Shown here: positions 1-5,141 of the stretch, piece by piece | Layout: every line of letters starts with the position of its first letter | Position numbering within the stretch: position 1 is the stretch's first letter | NCBI GenBank assembly: GCA_903904615.1 | Contig: CAIVDG010000127.1 | Coordinates: 1 to 6,851 of the forward strand | Direction of reading: 5' to 3' | Length of the DNA stretch: 6,851 bases | Origin: an uncultured Acidimicrobiaceae bacterium | GTDB lineage: Bacteria; Actinomycetota; Acidimicrobiia; Acidimicrobiales; Ilumatobacteraceae | Notes under the pieces: generated by a model | What the model was told of the DNA's origin: nothing | What the model saw: the letters and a program-made list of their open reading frames with translations, nothing else | Database searches by the model: none | Position numbers and translations under genes: made by a program

Positions 1-155
1 CGACCGAATATGCATTGGTATTGCTTGTCGCCGCCATCATTGCCACTCTTGTCATTGCGTGGGCCACAGCAGGTGGTGGTGCCGGAAAAATCGGATCATT
101 GTTCGACAACGTGTTCGAGTCAATTCTCTCTAAAGCAAATGCCCCTGTTGAGTAA
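1..155 (+). CDS. Flp-pilin-like / DUF4244 family protein, C-terminal part (5' end outside window)
   Basis: Only the last 50 codons are visible, in the frame starting at base 3 and ending with TAA at 153-155. The protein begins within TEYALVLLVAAIIATLVIAW, an N-terminal Thr-Glu-Tyr followed by a hydrophobic helix. This is the hallmark of Flp/type IVb pilins, where the Glu lies five residues after the prepilin-peptidase cleavage site. A short Gly-rich stretch and an amphipathic tail (about 25 residues) end the protein. The short tail and the position directly before a TadE gene match the small DUF4244 proteins of actinobacterial Tad loci, which are thought to be the pilus subunit. It would be inserted in the membrane and assembled outside the cell by the Tad machinery. 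The cleavage-site glycine lies upstream of the window, so processing cannot be confirmed here. Its stop overlaps the next gene, which suggests translational coupling. Confidence 0.75.
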   Translation, partial: TEYALVLLVAAIIATLVIAWATAGGGAGKIGSLFDNVFESILSKANAPVE

Positions 156-507
156 GCAACGCGGCCAAGCAACAGTTGAGTTTGCCCTCATCACACCATT
201 AGTTCTGGCATGTGTTGCGTTGCTCGTGGGCACCACTGTGACCTGCTTGCAGTACATCGCCTTGCACGACACCGCCCGTATCGCTGTTCGCGCCGCAATC
301 ACCGCAGATGATCCCGCAGTGGCAGCACAAAGTGCCATACAAAACCGAAACATCTCGGTATCAGTCTCCGAAGACGTTGTGCACGGCTATCTCACCGTGA
401 CGGCCAAACGAACCGGTGGTCTGTGGTGGTTCGGAAAGTTGTTGCCCGCAGGAGTTCTGTCTCAATCCGTCACCATGATGCGCGAGGCACCGATTGTGCT
501 TGGATGA
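139..507 (+). CDS. TadE-like pseudopilin of a Tad/Flp pilus locus
   Basis: This 122-residue protein starts at ATG 139, so it overlaps the end of the upstream pilin-like gene by 17 nt. The frame is open further upstream, but the upstream stretch is coding in another frame and only this start puts the family motif near the N-terminus. Residues 8-20 read RGQATVEFALITP, the TadE signature. Gly9 and Glu14 are spaced as in prepilin-like cleavage sites, and the motif leads into a transmembrane helix at about 15-36. The remaining ~85 residues form a predicted extracytoplasmic domain. TadE proteins are minor pseudopilins needed for Flp pilus assembly. Their length is usually 110-200 residues, so this one is complete. 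Usually a TadF or Rv3654c-like gene follows in actinobacteria. Here a STAS gene follows after 12 nt instead. A later start at TTG 148 is possible but would change only the first three residues. Confidence 0.85.
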   Translation: MPLLSKQRGQATVEFALITPLVLACVALLVGTTVTCLQYIALHDTARIAVRAAITADDPAVAAQSAIQNRNISVSVSEDVVHGYLTVTAKRTGGLWWFGKLLPAGVLSQSVTMMREAPIVLG

Positions 508-512
508 AAAGG
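507..512 (+). promoter_or_regulatory. Ribosome binding site deciding the GTG start of the STAS gene
   Basis: AAAAGG lies seven bases before GTG 520, an ordinary Shine-Dalgarno distance. The in-frame ATG at 529 would be 16 bases away, so GTG 520 is preferred. Confidence 0.5.
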
Positions 513-519
513 CATTAGC

Positions 520-858
520 GTGAGACATATGGATTTGTCTCTTCGTCGTTCCCACGTGGGAGAACGCCACGTACTTGTGGTGGCGGGCGACATTGACATT
601 GTCTCTATTCCCCGCTTTAACGATGCACTCACCCGACTAGTAACGGATGGTCGCGGAACAACAGTTGTTGTAGACCTCGACGGCGCAGGCCTTGTTGACG
701 ATGCTGGCTTTGGTTTGTTGCTGGGCGCAGCAGGCCGAGCACGAAACACGGGCGGAGACCTGGTGGTGGTATCAACCGAACCACGAATGCGTCAACGCCT
801 TATTGACACGGGCTTCGATCGCGCCGTCACCGTCGTTGAATCCATTTCGGGTTCATAG
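520..858 (+). CDS. STAS-domain protein (anti-anti-sigma-factor-like), lacking the usual phospho-serine
   Basis: This is a 112-residue single-domain protein. The first strand and turn (HVLVVAGDIDIVSIPRF, residues 17-33) match the 'G-E-L-D' region of anti-anti-sigma factors. The central segment at residues 48-69 (TVVVDLDGAGLVDDAGFGLL, residues 48-67, and on) matches the STAS core strand plus the loop that holds the phosphorylation site. In SpoIIAA/RsbV proteins that loop reads Asp-Ser-Ser/Thr-Gly. Here it is Asp60-Asp61-Ala62-Gly63, so the residue normally phosphorylated by an anti-sigma kinase is alanine. The rest (LVVVSTEP..., Asp-Thr-Gly-Phe at 96-99) follows the family pattern and its usual length of 100-120. 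The role is probably cytoplasmic protein-protein interaction in partner-switching. No anti-sigma kinase or sigma gene is in view. It lies 12 nt after the TadE-like gene and may be co-transcribed with the pilus operon. The family call is firm; the partner and function are unknown. Confidence 0.85.
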   Translation: MRHMDLSLRRSHVGERHVLVVAGDIDIVSIPRFNDALTRLVTDGRGTTVVVDLDGAGLVDDAGFGLLLGAAGRARNTGGDLVVVSTEPRMRQRLIDTGFDRAVTVVESISGS

Positions 859-869
859 TTCACCACTGC

Positions 870-910
870 AAAAACACAGAACAGCTGGAGCCCGCAATGG
901 ACTCCAGCTG
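870..910 (-). terminator. Candidate rho-independent terminator between the STAS gene and the secreted-protein gene
   Basis: CAGCTGGAG (882-890) and CTCCAGCTG (902-910) are a perfect 9-bp inverted repeat around an 11-base loop. Two further C-G pairs are possible inside it after one mismatch. Read on the minus strand the stem is followed by TCTGTG and then five T residues (874-870), so it best serves the minus-strand gene whose stop is at 954. On the plus strand there is no T-run after the stem, so it is a weaker terminator for the STAS gene. The T-tract starts six bases after the stem, which is not ideal. Confidence 0.55.
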
Positions 911-953
911 CCTGAAGAGGAAATCAAAGTGTTGCCGTAGCGGCACGCACGAT

Positions 954-1901
954 TTATGCGTTGGCTGATGTGCCTTGTGCAGGTGCGGTACCGGGCTGAG
1001 CAGGTGCATCGCCCACTGGGCCGTGACCGCGACCATGTCCACCGCGACCGCCGTGACCACCAGCAGGGCGAACGCCATTCACCATGTCGTCAAGTCGAGT
1101 CTTGAACTCTGCGAGCTTTGCGTCGGCTTCGGCCTGTGTGTGCTCACCAGATGCAACCTCTTCATCGAGATGTGCCTTGAAATCAGATTCAAGAACTGCT
1201 TTCACATCGGCAATGTCAACGTTCTTTGCATCTGCGATTTGCTTGAGTGACTTTCCTGATTGAAGTTCTGTCTTCAGTTCTGCTTCGGTCAACTTCAACA
1301 CGGTGGCAAGGTTTGCGGTAGCAAACTTTGCTGGACCATGTCCGCCGCGACGGCCATGATCTCCCTTGCCGCCACGTGGAGGCAAGCCATTCTTGTTCAC
1401 CATTTCGGTAACGCGAGTTTGAAACTCAGCAAGCTTGGCGTCTGCTTCGGCCTGTGTGTGCTCACCCGATGCAACTTCTGCATCGAGATGGACCTTCACT
1501 GCCGCTGTCATCTTTGCAATGACGGTGTCGATGTTGACGTTCTTTGCATCGGCTACTTGCTTGATGGACTTTCCGCCCTGAAGTTCTGTCTTCAGTTCTG
1601 CTTCGGTCATGCCAAGTGCTTCAGCAGCTGCGGCCAAGATTTGTGGGCGACTCTTCACTTCACCAGTTGATGACTCTGCGGAATCTGCACCGACAGATCC
1701 TTCTGCTTGTGGCGTTCCAAGATTTGATGAATCTGTAGTACCGCTACCAACAGCGTTGCCGTCTGCGACGGTAACTACTGCCGATGACGGACCTGCAAAC
1801 TGTGCACTTGCAAAACCGGTGAGACCAAGGACTGCCGCGCCTGTTGCGACGACGAGTCCAGAGGCCACTGCGACCTTTGCGAAACGGGAGTTGATTTTCA
1901 T
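954..1901 (-). CDS. Secreted protein with two 74-residue repeats and Gly/His/Arg-rich tails, function unknown
   Basis: This 315-residue protein starts at ATG 1901, preceded by a weak GAAAGAA ribosome site 8 nt away. Residues 1-34 form a Sec signal peptide: a basic N-terminus (MKINSRFAK), an Ala/Val/Gly/Leu-rich core, and a likely cleavage after Ala-Ser-Ala (31-33). A Ser/Thr/Gly/Ala-rich linker follows (36-82). Two repeats at residues 96-169 and 202-275 align without gaps at a shift of 106 residues, with 53 of 74 identical by hand count. Each begins with a motif of the type L-T-E-A-E-L-K-T-E-L-Q-x-G-K-S, continues with KQ-[VI]-ADAKNV, and ends with a shared 19-residue block EVASGEHTQAEADAKLAEF. 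Each is followed by a low-complexity Gly/His/Arg/Pro tail (170-190 and 276-296), and the protein ends in an Ala/Pro/Gln/Gly-rich stretch. It has no cysteine and no sortase motif. The helical repeats recall short 'LxxxELxxxLxxGKSLxxIAxxxGV' segments common in exported Gram-positive proteins, but I cannot assign a function. The His-rich tails could bind metal or polyanions, which is inference. It is divergent from a two-component system. Confidence 0.85.
   Translation of the reverse strand: MKINSRFAKVAVASGLVVATGAAVLGLTGFASAQFAGPSSAVVTVADGNAVGSGTTDSSNLGTPQAEGSVGADSAESSTGEVKSRPQILAAAAEALGMTEAELKTELQGGKSIKQVADAKNVNIDTVIAKMTAAVKVHLDAEVASGEHTQAEADAKLAEFQTRVTEMVNKNGLPPRGGKGDHGRRGGHGPAKFATANLATVLKLTEAELKTELQSGKSLKQIADAKNVDIADVKAVLESDFKAHLDEEVASGEHTQAEADAKLAEFKTRLDDMVNGVRPAGGHGGRGGHGRGHGPVGDAPAQPGTAPAQGTSANA
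1077..1298 (-). repeat. Second copy of the internal 222-bp coding repeat
   Basis: This stretch encodes residues 202-275 of the secreted protein. It is the C-terminal copy of a tandem duplication whose other copy is at 1395-1616. The copies are shifted by exactly 318 bp. The conserved parts are the start (TEAELKTELQ) and the 19-residue block before the tail. The middle (about residues 231-243) has diverged. Confidence 0.85.
1395..1616 (-). repeat. First copy of the internal 222-bp coding repeat
   Basis: This stretch encodes residues 96-169 of the secreted protein. It pairs with 1077-1298 without gaps, at about 72% amino-acid identity by hand count. The intervening 96 bp encode the Gly/His/Arg-rich tail and a short Ala/Thr helix start, so the duplicated unit was probably repeat plus tail. 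Confidence 0.85.
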
Positions 1902-1931
1902 GATGTGGGTTCTTTCTGTGTGTGGGTTTCA

Positions 1932-1945
1932 CCAGGTGTTCCTGG
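1932..1945 (-). repeat. Short inverted repeat in the leader of the secreted-protein gene
   Basis: CCAGG-TGTT-CCTGG is a perfect 5-bp inverted repeat with a 4-base loop, lying 31-44 bases upstream of the ATG at 1901. It could be a small mRNA hairpin or part of a protein site. The arms are short, so it may be chance. Confidence 0.3.
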
Positions 1946-1966
1946 CTGGACTCACTTTCACGCTCC

Positions 1967-1999
1967 TAGGTAAGGAGTAAACATGAGTTAGGTAAGAAG
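1967..1999 (+). promoter_or_regulatory. Three head-to-tail 11-bp direct repeats: candidate response-regulator operator
   Basis: Three adjacent 11-bp units read TAGGTAAGGAG (1967-1977), TAAACATGAGT (1978-1988) and TAGGTAAGAAG (1989-1999). Units 1 and 3 are identical in 10 of 11 positions and lie exactly 22 bp apart. Unit 2 is a weaker match in phase. One repeat per helical turn is the arrangement bound by dimers of OmpR/PhoB-family regulators. The site sits between the divergent secreted-protein gene and the response-regulator gene, so it could control both. A -10-like AAGAAT at 2005-2010 begins five bases downstream. There is no good -35 sequence at the right distance, as expected for an activator-dependent promoter. 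The repeats are seen directly; the role is inference. Confidence 0.5.
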
Positions 2000-2004
2000 A
2001 CTTC

Positions 2005-2010
2005 AAGAAT
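2005..2010 (+). promoter_or_regulatory. Possible -10 element for the two-component operon
   Basis: AAGAAT matches the TATAAT consensus at four of six positions. It is placed downstream of the 11-bp repeats as an activated promoter would be. There is no supporting -35 box, so this is a weak call. Confidence 0.2.
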
Positions 2011-2022
2011 CCAGCCAAGGAT

Positions 2023-2044
2023 CATGAAACCCTTGTGTTTCATG
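2023..2044 (+). repeat. 8-bp perfect inverted repeat in the response-regulator leader
   Basis: CATGAAAC (2023-2030) and GTTTCATG (2037-2044) are perfect inverted repeats around the six bases CCTTGT. The element ends 14 bases before ATG 2059 and five bases before the likely ribosome site at 2050-2056. It may be an mRNA hairpin or a dyad bound by a second regulator. It has no T-run, so it is not a standard terminator. Confidence 0.5.
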
Positions 2045-2058
2045 GCTACGGTGAGGTC

Positions 2059-2742
2059 ATGGACACCCGAAAAGTACTCATTGCAGAGGATGATCCGGCC
2101 GTTCGTAAGGCTGTTCAACGGGTCCTAGAACTTGAGAACTACGAGGTCACCGCCGTTAACGATGGCCAGGCAGCTTTAGAAGCACTCAGTAAATCTCGCT
2201 TCGATCTTGCCGTCTTAGACGTCATGATGCCTTTCGCAGATGGCCTCACGGTGTGTCGTGAAGCGCGTCATCGTGGAGTGTTAACACCCATCTTGTTGCT
2301 CACTGCTCGTGTTGAAGTTGGCGACCGTGTTGCAGGTTTAGATGCCGGAGCCGACGACTACTTGGTAAAGCCTTTTGTCATTGATGAACTTCTCGCGCGA
2401 TGTCGTGCACTTTTACGTCGTTCTGCACCAAGCGCATCAACGTCGGTGTTGCGCGTAGGTGATCTCACATTGAACTCACTGTCGCGCGAGGTAAAGCGTG
2501 GTGACCGCGAACTGGTTCTTACGAAGACCGAGTTTGATTTATTAGAACTGTTAATGCAGCGACCAAACACAGTGGTGACACGCGAACAAATCTACGAAGC
2601 CATCTGGGGATACGACTTCGAAACAAGTTCAAAATCACTTGATGTATACATCGGGTACTTGCGTCGAAAAACGGAAGAGAACGGTGAAAGTCGCGTTGTA
2701 TTTACCGTTCGTGGCGTGGGATACACGGTGAAAGAATCATGA
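2059..2742 (+). CDS. OmpR/PhoB-family response regulator, MprA-like
   Basis: This 227-residue DNA-binding regulator has an N-terminal receiver domain (about 4-117) and a C-terminal winged helix (about 129-226). The receiver has every key residue: acidic pocket Asp11-Asp12, phosphoacceptor Asp54 in LDVMMP, Thr82 in LLTAR, and Lys104 in LVKPF. AGLDAGADDYLVKPF and VYIGYLRRKTE, and the closing TVRGVGYTVKES, closely resemble actinobacterial MprA. MprA acts in envelope-stress signalling; the orthology is inferred from memory of the family. ATG 2059 is chosen because it starts directly with the receiver strand and gives the usual length of 225-235. GGTGAGG precedes it, although at only two bases, which is short. 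An in-frame GTG at 2035 would add eight residues but lies inside an inverted repeat. The stop overlaps the kinase start (ATGA), so the two form an operon. Autoregulation through the upstream 11-bp repeats is plausible. Confidence 0.93.
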   Translation: MDTRKVLIAEDDPAVRKAVQRVLELENYEVTAVNDGQAALEALSKSRFDLAVLDVMMPFADGLTVCREARHRGVLTPILLLTARVEVGDRVAGLDAGADDYLVKPFVIDELLARCRALLRRSAPSASTSVLRVGDLTLNSLSREVKRGDRELVLTKTEFDLLELLMQRPNTVVTREQIYEAIWGYDFETSSKSLDVYIGYLRRKTEENGESRVVFTVRGVGYTVKES

Positions 2743-4076
2743 ACCTTCGTACACGTTTCGTCTTTATCACCGCGAGTTTGGTGTTTGTACTCGCCACAGC
2801 AATGAGTATTGGTGCGTACCAAATTGCCACTGCGCAGTTATCGCAACAAGTGAATGAGTCTCTCAACAACCGCATCACGCGAATTCTTCAAATTGTTGCT
2901 GACCCACGATTCAGTTGGGCCGACGCCTTTGGCCGCGGACCAGTGAACAGAGCAATTCTAGAAACAGAAACGGACTCCATTACACAAGTTGTGCTGCCCG
3001 ACGGTCGAATTCTCGGACGTCAAGAGAACCCCACTCTTCCCATCACTGAAGCAGAACGCTCGTTGGTTCCTGGCGGATTAGAAGTAAGTCACGGCACAAT
3101 CACGATCAATGGCCATCAATTCAAAGTGTCGACAGTTGCGGCTTCGGACGGAACACTCATTCAAGTTGCCAAAGACAATCAAATCGTTGTTGATGCCCAA
3201 CAGGGAATGCGGTTATGGCTACCTCTCTTTGCAATGATTGCTGTCCTCATCTCTGGTGCAGCCGGGTGGTTGTTTGCGCGTCGCATTAGCCAACCCATTG
3301 AGAATCTTGCTGAAACGGCCGAATCTATTGCCGAAACACAAGACCTGAATCGCTCCATTGACGTCACTGGCAGTGATGAAGTCTCTCAATTAGGACGCAG
3401 TTTCAACACAATGCTGGGTGCGCTTCGCGACAGTAGTGATCGCCAACGTCGACTCATTCAAGATGCAAGCCACGAGTTGCGCACTCCCCTCACAAGCTTG
3501 CGTGCAAATGCAGAATTGCTCGAACGTGCCGCGCTGTCTGAGGCAGATCGGGCATCTGTTCTGGCCGACATTAAGGCCGAAGTAGACGAATTGGTTGACC
3601 TCAGTGCAGAGTTGAACTCTCTGGCCACAGACCACCGTGCAACAGAGAATGTAGAACGCGTAGACCTTGCCGAATTAGCTAACGACATCGCAGTTCGAGC
3701 ATCACGCCGTACCTCTTCGTCGGTCACTGTTCACGTGACAGATAATTCACTGATTACTGCGCGGCCCCACCAACTAGAGCGCGCAATCTCAAACTTGGTG
3801 GACAATGCCATCAAGTTCAGCAACGGCGAATCACCTGTTGAAATTCATGTGGGTGCATTACGTGTTGAGGTTCGAGACCAGGGTCCAGGAATTAGCAACG
3901 AAGACAAGCCGCTCATTTTCGATCGCTTCTATCGGGCTACCGCAACACGCTCAATGCCGGGCTCAGGCTTAGGGCTAGCCATCGTTGCTCAATGCGCTCA
4001 CGACCATGGTGCAAACGTCTACGTATTAGACAACGCCGGTGGTGGCGCAATCGTCGGCATGCAGTTCGTGAACTAA
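2739..4076 (+). CDS. HAMP-domain sensor histidine kinase, MprB-like, partner of the upstream regulator
   Basis: This 445-residue membrane kinase starts at the ATG overlapping the regulator stop by 4 nt, with GGTGAAAG just upstream. TM1 is at about 8-30, followed by an extracytoplasmic sensor region of about 125 residues (31-157) with no recognised domain. TM2 is at about 158-180, and a HAMP linker (181-233) begins RRISQPIENL. The dimerisation/phosphotransfer helix carries His245 in SHELRTPLTSLR. The ATPase domain shows the N box (Asn352...Asn356 in NLVDNAIKFSN), G1 (Asp380-Gln-Gly-Pro-Gly), F box (FDRFYRA, 395-400), and G2 (GSGLGLAI, 408-415). All catalytic motifs are intact. The layout and the N-box and F-box wording match MprB-type kinases, which sense cell-envelope stress and phosphorylate MprA. 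The actual signal here is unknown. The gene ends tail to tail with rsgA, sharing CTAA at the stops. Confidence 0.93.
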   Translation: MNLRTRFVFITASLVFVLATAMSIGAYQIATAQLSQQVNESLNNRITRILQIVADPRFSWADAFGRGPVNRAILETETDSITQVVLPDGRILGRQENPTLPITEAERSLVPGGLEVSHGTITINGHQFKVSTVAASDGTLIQVAKDNQIVVDAQQGMRLWLPLFAMIAVLISGAAGWLFARRISQPIENLAETAESIAETQDLNRSIDVTGSDEVSQLGRSFNTMLGALRDSSDRQRRLIQDASHELRTPLTSLRANAELLERAALSEADRASVLADIKAEVDELVDLSAELNSLATDHRATENVERVDLAELANDIAVRASRRTSSSVTVHVTDNSLITARPHQLERAISNLVDNAIKFSNGESPVEIHVGALRVEVRDQGPGISNEDKPLIFDRFYRATATRSMPGSGLGLAIVAQCAHDHGANVYVLDNAGGGAIVGMQFVN

Positions 4077-5059
4077 CGCGTTGGTTTACGACGCACGCCG
4101 CGTCGATCTTGTGCCCGTTCGCGTTCCACTTGCTCTTCTTCCACTGCAAATTCTTCTGCAACCAATCTGCGAAGAGACGTAAGGCGAATTTCTGGAAGAG
4201 TTCCATTCTCTATTGCGGCAAGCACTGCGCAATCTGGTTCGTCCAAATGTTTACAGTCGCGAAAACGACACTTCTCCGCAATGTCAAAGACATCTCGGAA
4301 TGCACGTTCAATTCCTACACCGCTTGTCCACAACGTGACGGCGCGTAGCCCAGGCGTATCTAACAACCATGCACCACCCGGGAGAGCTATGAGTTCGGCT
4401 GCAACGGTGGTGTGTCGCCCTCTTTGATCGTCCTCTCGCACTTCGCCCGTGCGTTGCACTTCGTGACCTACGAGCGCATTCACCAATGTGGATTTGCCCA
4501 CTCCACTTGCGCCAATAAACGCCACGGTGTCGCCCTCTGGGGCGTGCGCACGAATGGAGTCGAGGCCATCGCCTGTACGTGAACTGACAAGGACAATGTC
4601 GACATCTAACGCAACTTCGGCCAGTGATGCAGCAACGCTTTCTGCTTGTTCTGGCGTGACTGTGTCGGTTTTTGTGAGAACTACAACAGGTGTTGCCCCA
4701 CTATCAAACGCCAACACCAACTCACGTTCCAATCGGCGTTGATTCACATCTGTGTTCACTGCGTGCACAACAAACACGGTGTCAATGTTGCTGGCAACAA
4801 TTTGGCGAGTTCCACGTGCGCCCTCAAATGAACTTCTACGAGTGAGAGCACTTCGTCTTTCGTGAACAGACTCAATTCGTTCGTGATCGGCGCTGATAGT
4901 GACTCGATCACCAACGGCCACCTCAACACCCAAATTGCGCACTCGCACAACTTCTGCAGAATCGAGGCGAACTGTGCTCCACCCTCGATCGAGACGGGTC
5001 ACGCGACCGAACAGCGCGGGGTCTCCCGGCGTCTCGGTATGTGTGACATGTGAACTCAT
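4073..5059 (-). CDS. rsgA: Ribosome small-subunit-dependent GTPase A (RsgA/YjeQ/EngC)
   Basis: This 328-residue cytoplasmic GTPase checks late 30S-subunit maturation and releases assembly factors on GTP hydrolysis (established for the family). The GTPase motifs appear in circularly permuted order, the defining feature. G4 is TKTD (129-132, with Thr for the common Asn, as in some family members). G5 is SSRTGDG (159-165). G1/P-loop is GASGVGKST (183-191). G2 lies around HTT (216-218). G3 is DTPG (234-237). The N-terminal ~70 residues fit an OB fold (GWSTVRL, VAVGDRVTI). A zinc knuckle of Cys264, Cys269, His271 and Cys277 lies in CRFRDCKHLDEPDC, followed by a charged C-terminal tail. Length is normal. 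The ATG at 5059 has no clear ribosome site, so the start is uncertain or the mRNA is leaderless. It is convergent with the kinase and divergent from the transporter. Confidence 0.97.
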   Translation of the reverse strand: MSSHVTHTETPGDPALFGRVTRLDRGWSTVRLDSAEVVRVRNLGVEVAVGDRVTISADHERIESVHERRSALTRRSSFEGARGTRQIVASNIDTVFVVHAVNTDVNQRRLERELVLAFDSGATPVVVLTKTDTVTPEQAESVAASLAEVALDVDIVLVSSRTGDGLDSIRAHAPEGDTVAFIGASGVGKSTLVNALVGHEVQRTGEVREDDQRGRHTTVAAELIALPGGAWLLDTPGLRAVTLWTSGVGIERAFRDVFDIAEKCRFRDCKHLDEPDCAVLAAIENGTLPEIRLTSLRRLVAEEFAVEEEQVERERAQDRRGVRRKPTR

Positions 5060-5141
5060 CTACAGAAACCGTACCGTTCATCTCCGTCTCCTGCGAGGGG
5101 ACTGCCTAGCCTTTGCTTGCCCCCAATTCAAAGGACCCCCT
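5060..5141. promoter_or_regulatory. 82-bp divergent intergenic region between rsgA and the MMPL gene
   Basis: This short gap must hold promoters for both genes. A tandem ACCGTACCGT lies at 5069-5078, just upstream of rsgA on the minus strand. TAGCCT at 5107-5112 fits the loose actinobacterial TANNNT -10 pattern for the transporter. Neither has a convincing -35 box. No hairpin or riboswitch is evident. Confidence 0.3.
5130..5135 (+). promoter_or_regulatory. Ribosome binding site deciding the GTG start of the MMPL transporter
   Basis: AAAGGA is followed by a six-base spacer and GTG 5142. This is the best Shine-Dalgarno match in the window and supports a GTG start over the in-frame ATG at 5187, which would remove the basic N-terminal stretch. 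Confidence 0.65.

Noticed and set aside
692..940. Plus-strand open frame of 82 codons overlapping the STAS gene
   Set aside because: It is out of frame with the STAS domain, has low-complexity Trp/Gln/Glu content, and runs through the intergenic hairpin. No ribosome site or family motif was seen.
1509..1572. LysM-like reading of the GKSIKQVADAKNV segments in the secreted protein
   Set aside because: The 'G-x-S-x-x-x-[IV]-A' helix superficially recalls LysM, but the first LysM strand (Tyr-x-Val) and the closing Asn are missing and the repeat is 74 residues rather than about 45.
1077..1616. CRISPR array or mobile-element repeat
   Set aside because: The two repeat copies are long, in frame, and diverged at the DNA level. 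They are an internal gene duplication. No short regular repeats with spacers, transposase or terminal inverted repeats are present in the window.
1260..1670. Open frame of 136 codons on the plus strand opposite the secreted-protein gene
   Set aside because: It is the antisense shadow of the repeat region. Its Cys/Leu-rich, repeated composition mirrors the duplicated coding sequence, and the minus-strand gene has a signal peptide and clear protein repeats.
2035..2058. GTG 2035 as the start of the response regulator
   Set aside because: It would add eight residues (MFHGYGEV) before the receiver strand and sits inside the inverted repeat. ATG 2059 gives the normal family N-terminus. It is not fully excluded because the ribosome-site spacing for ATG 2059 is short.
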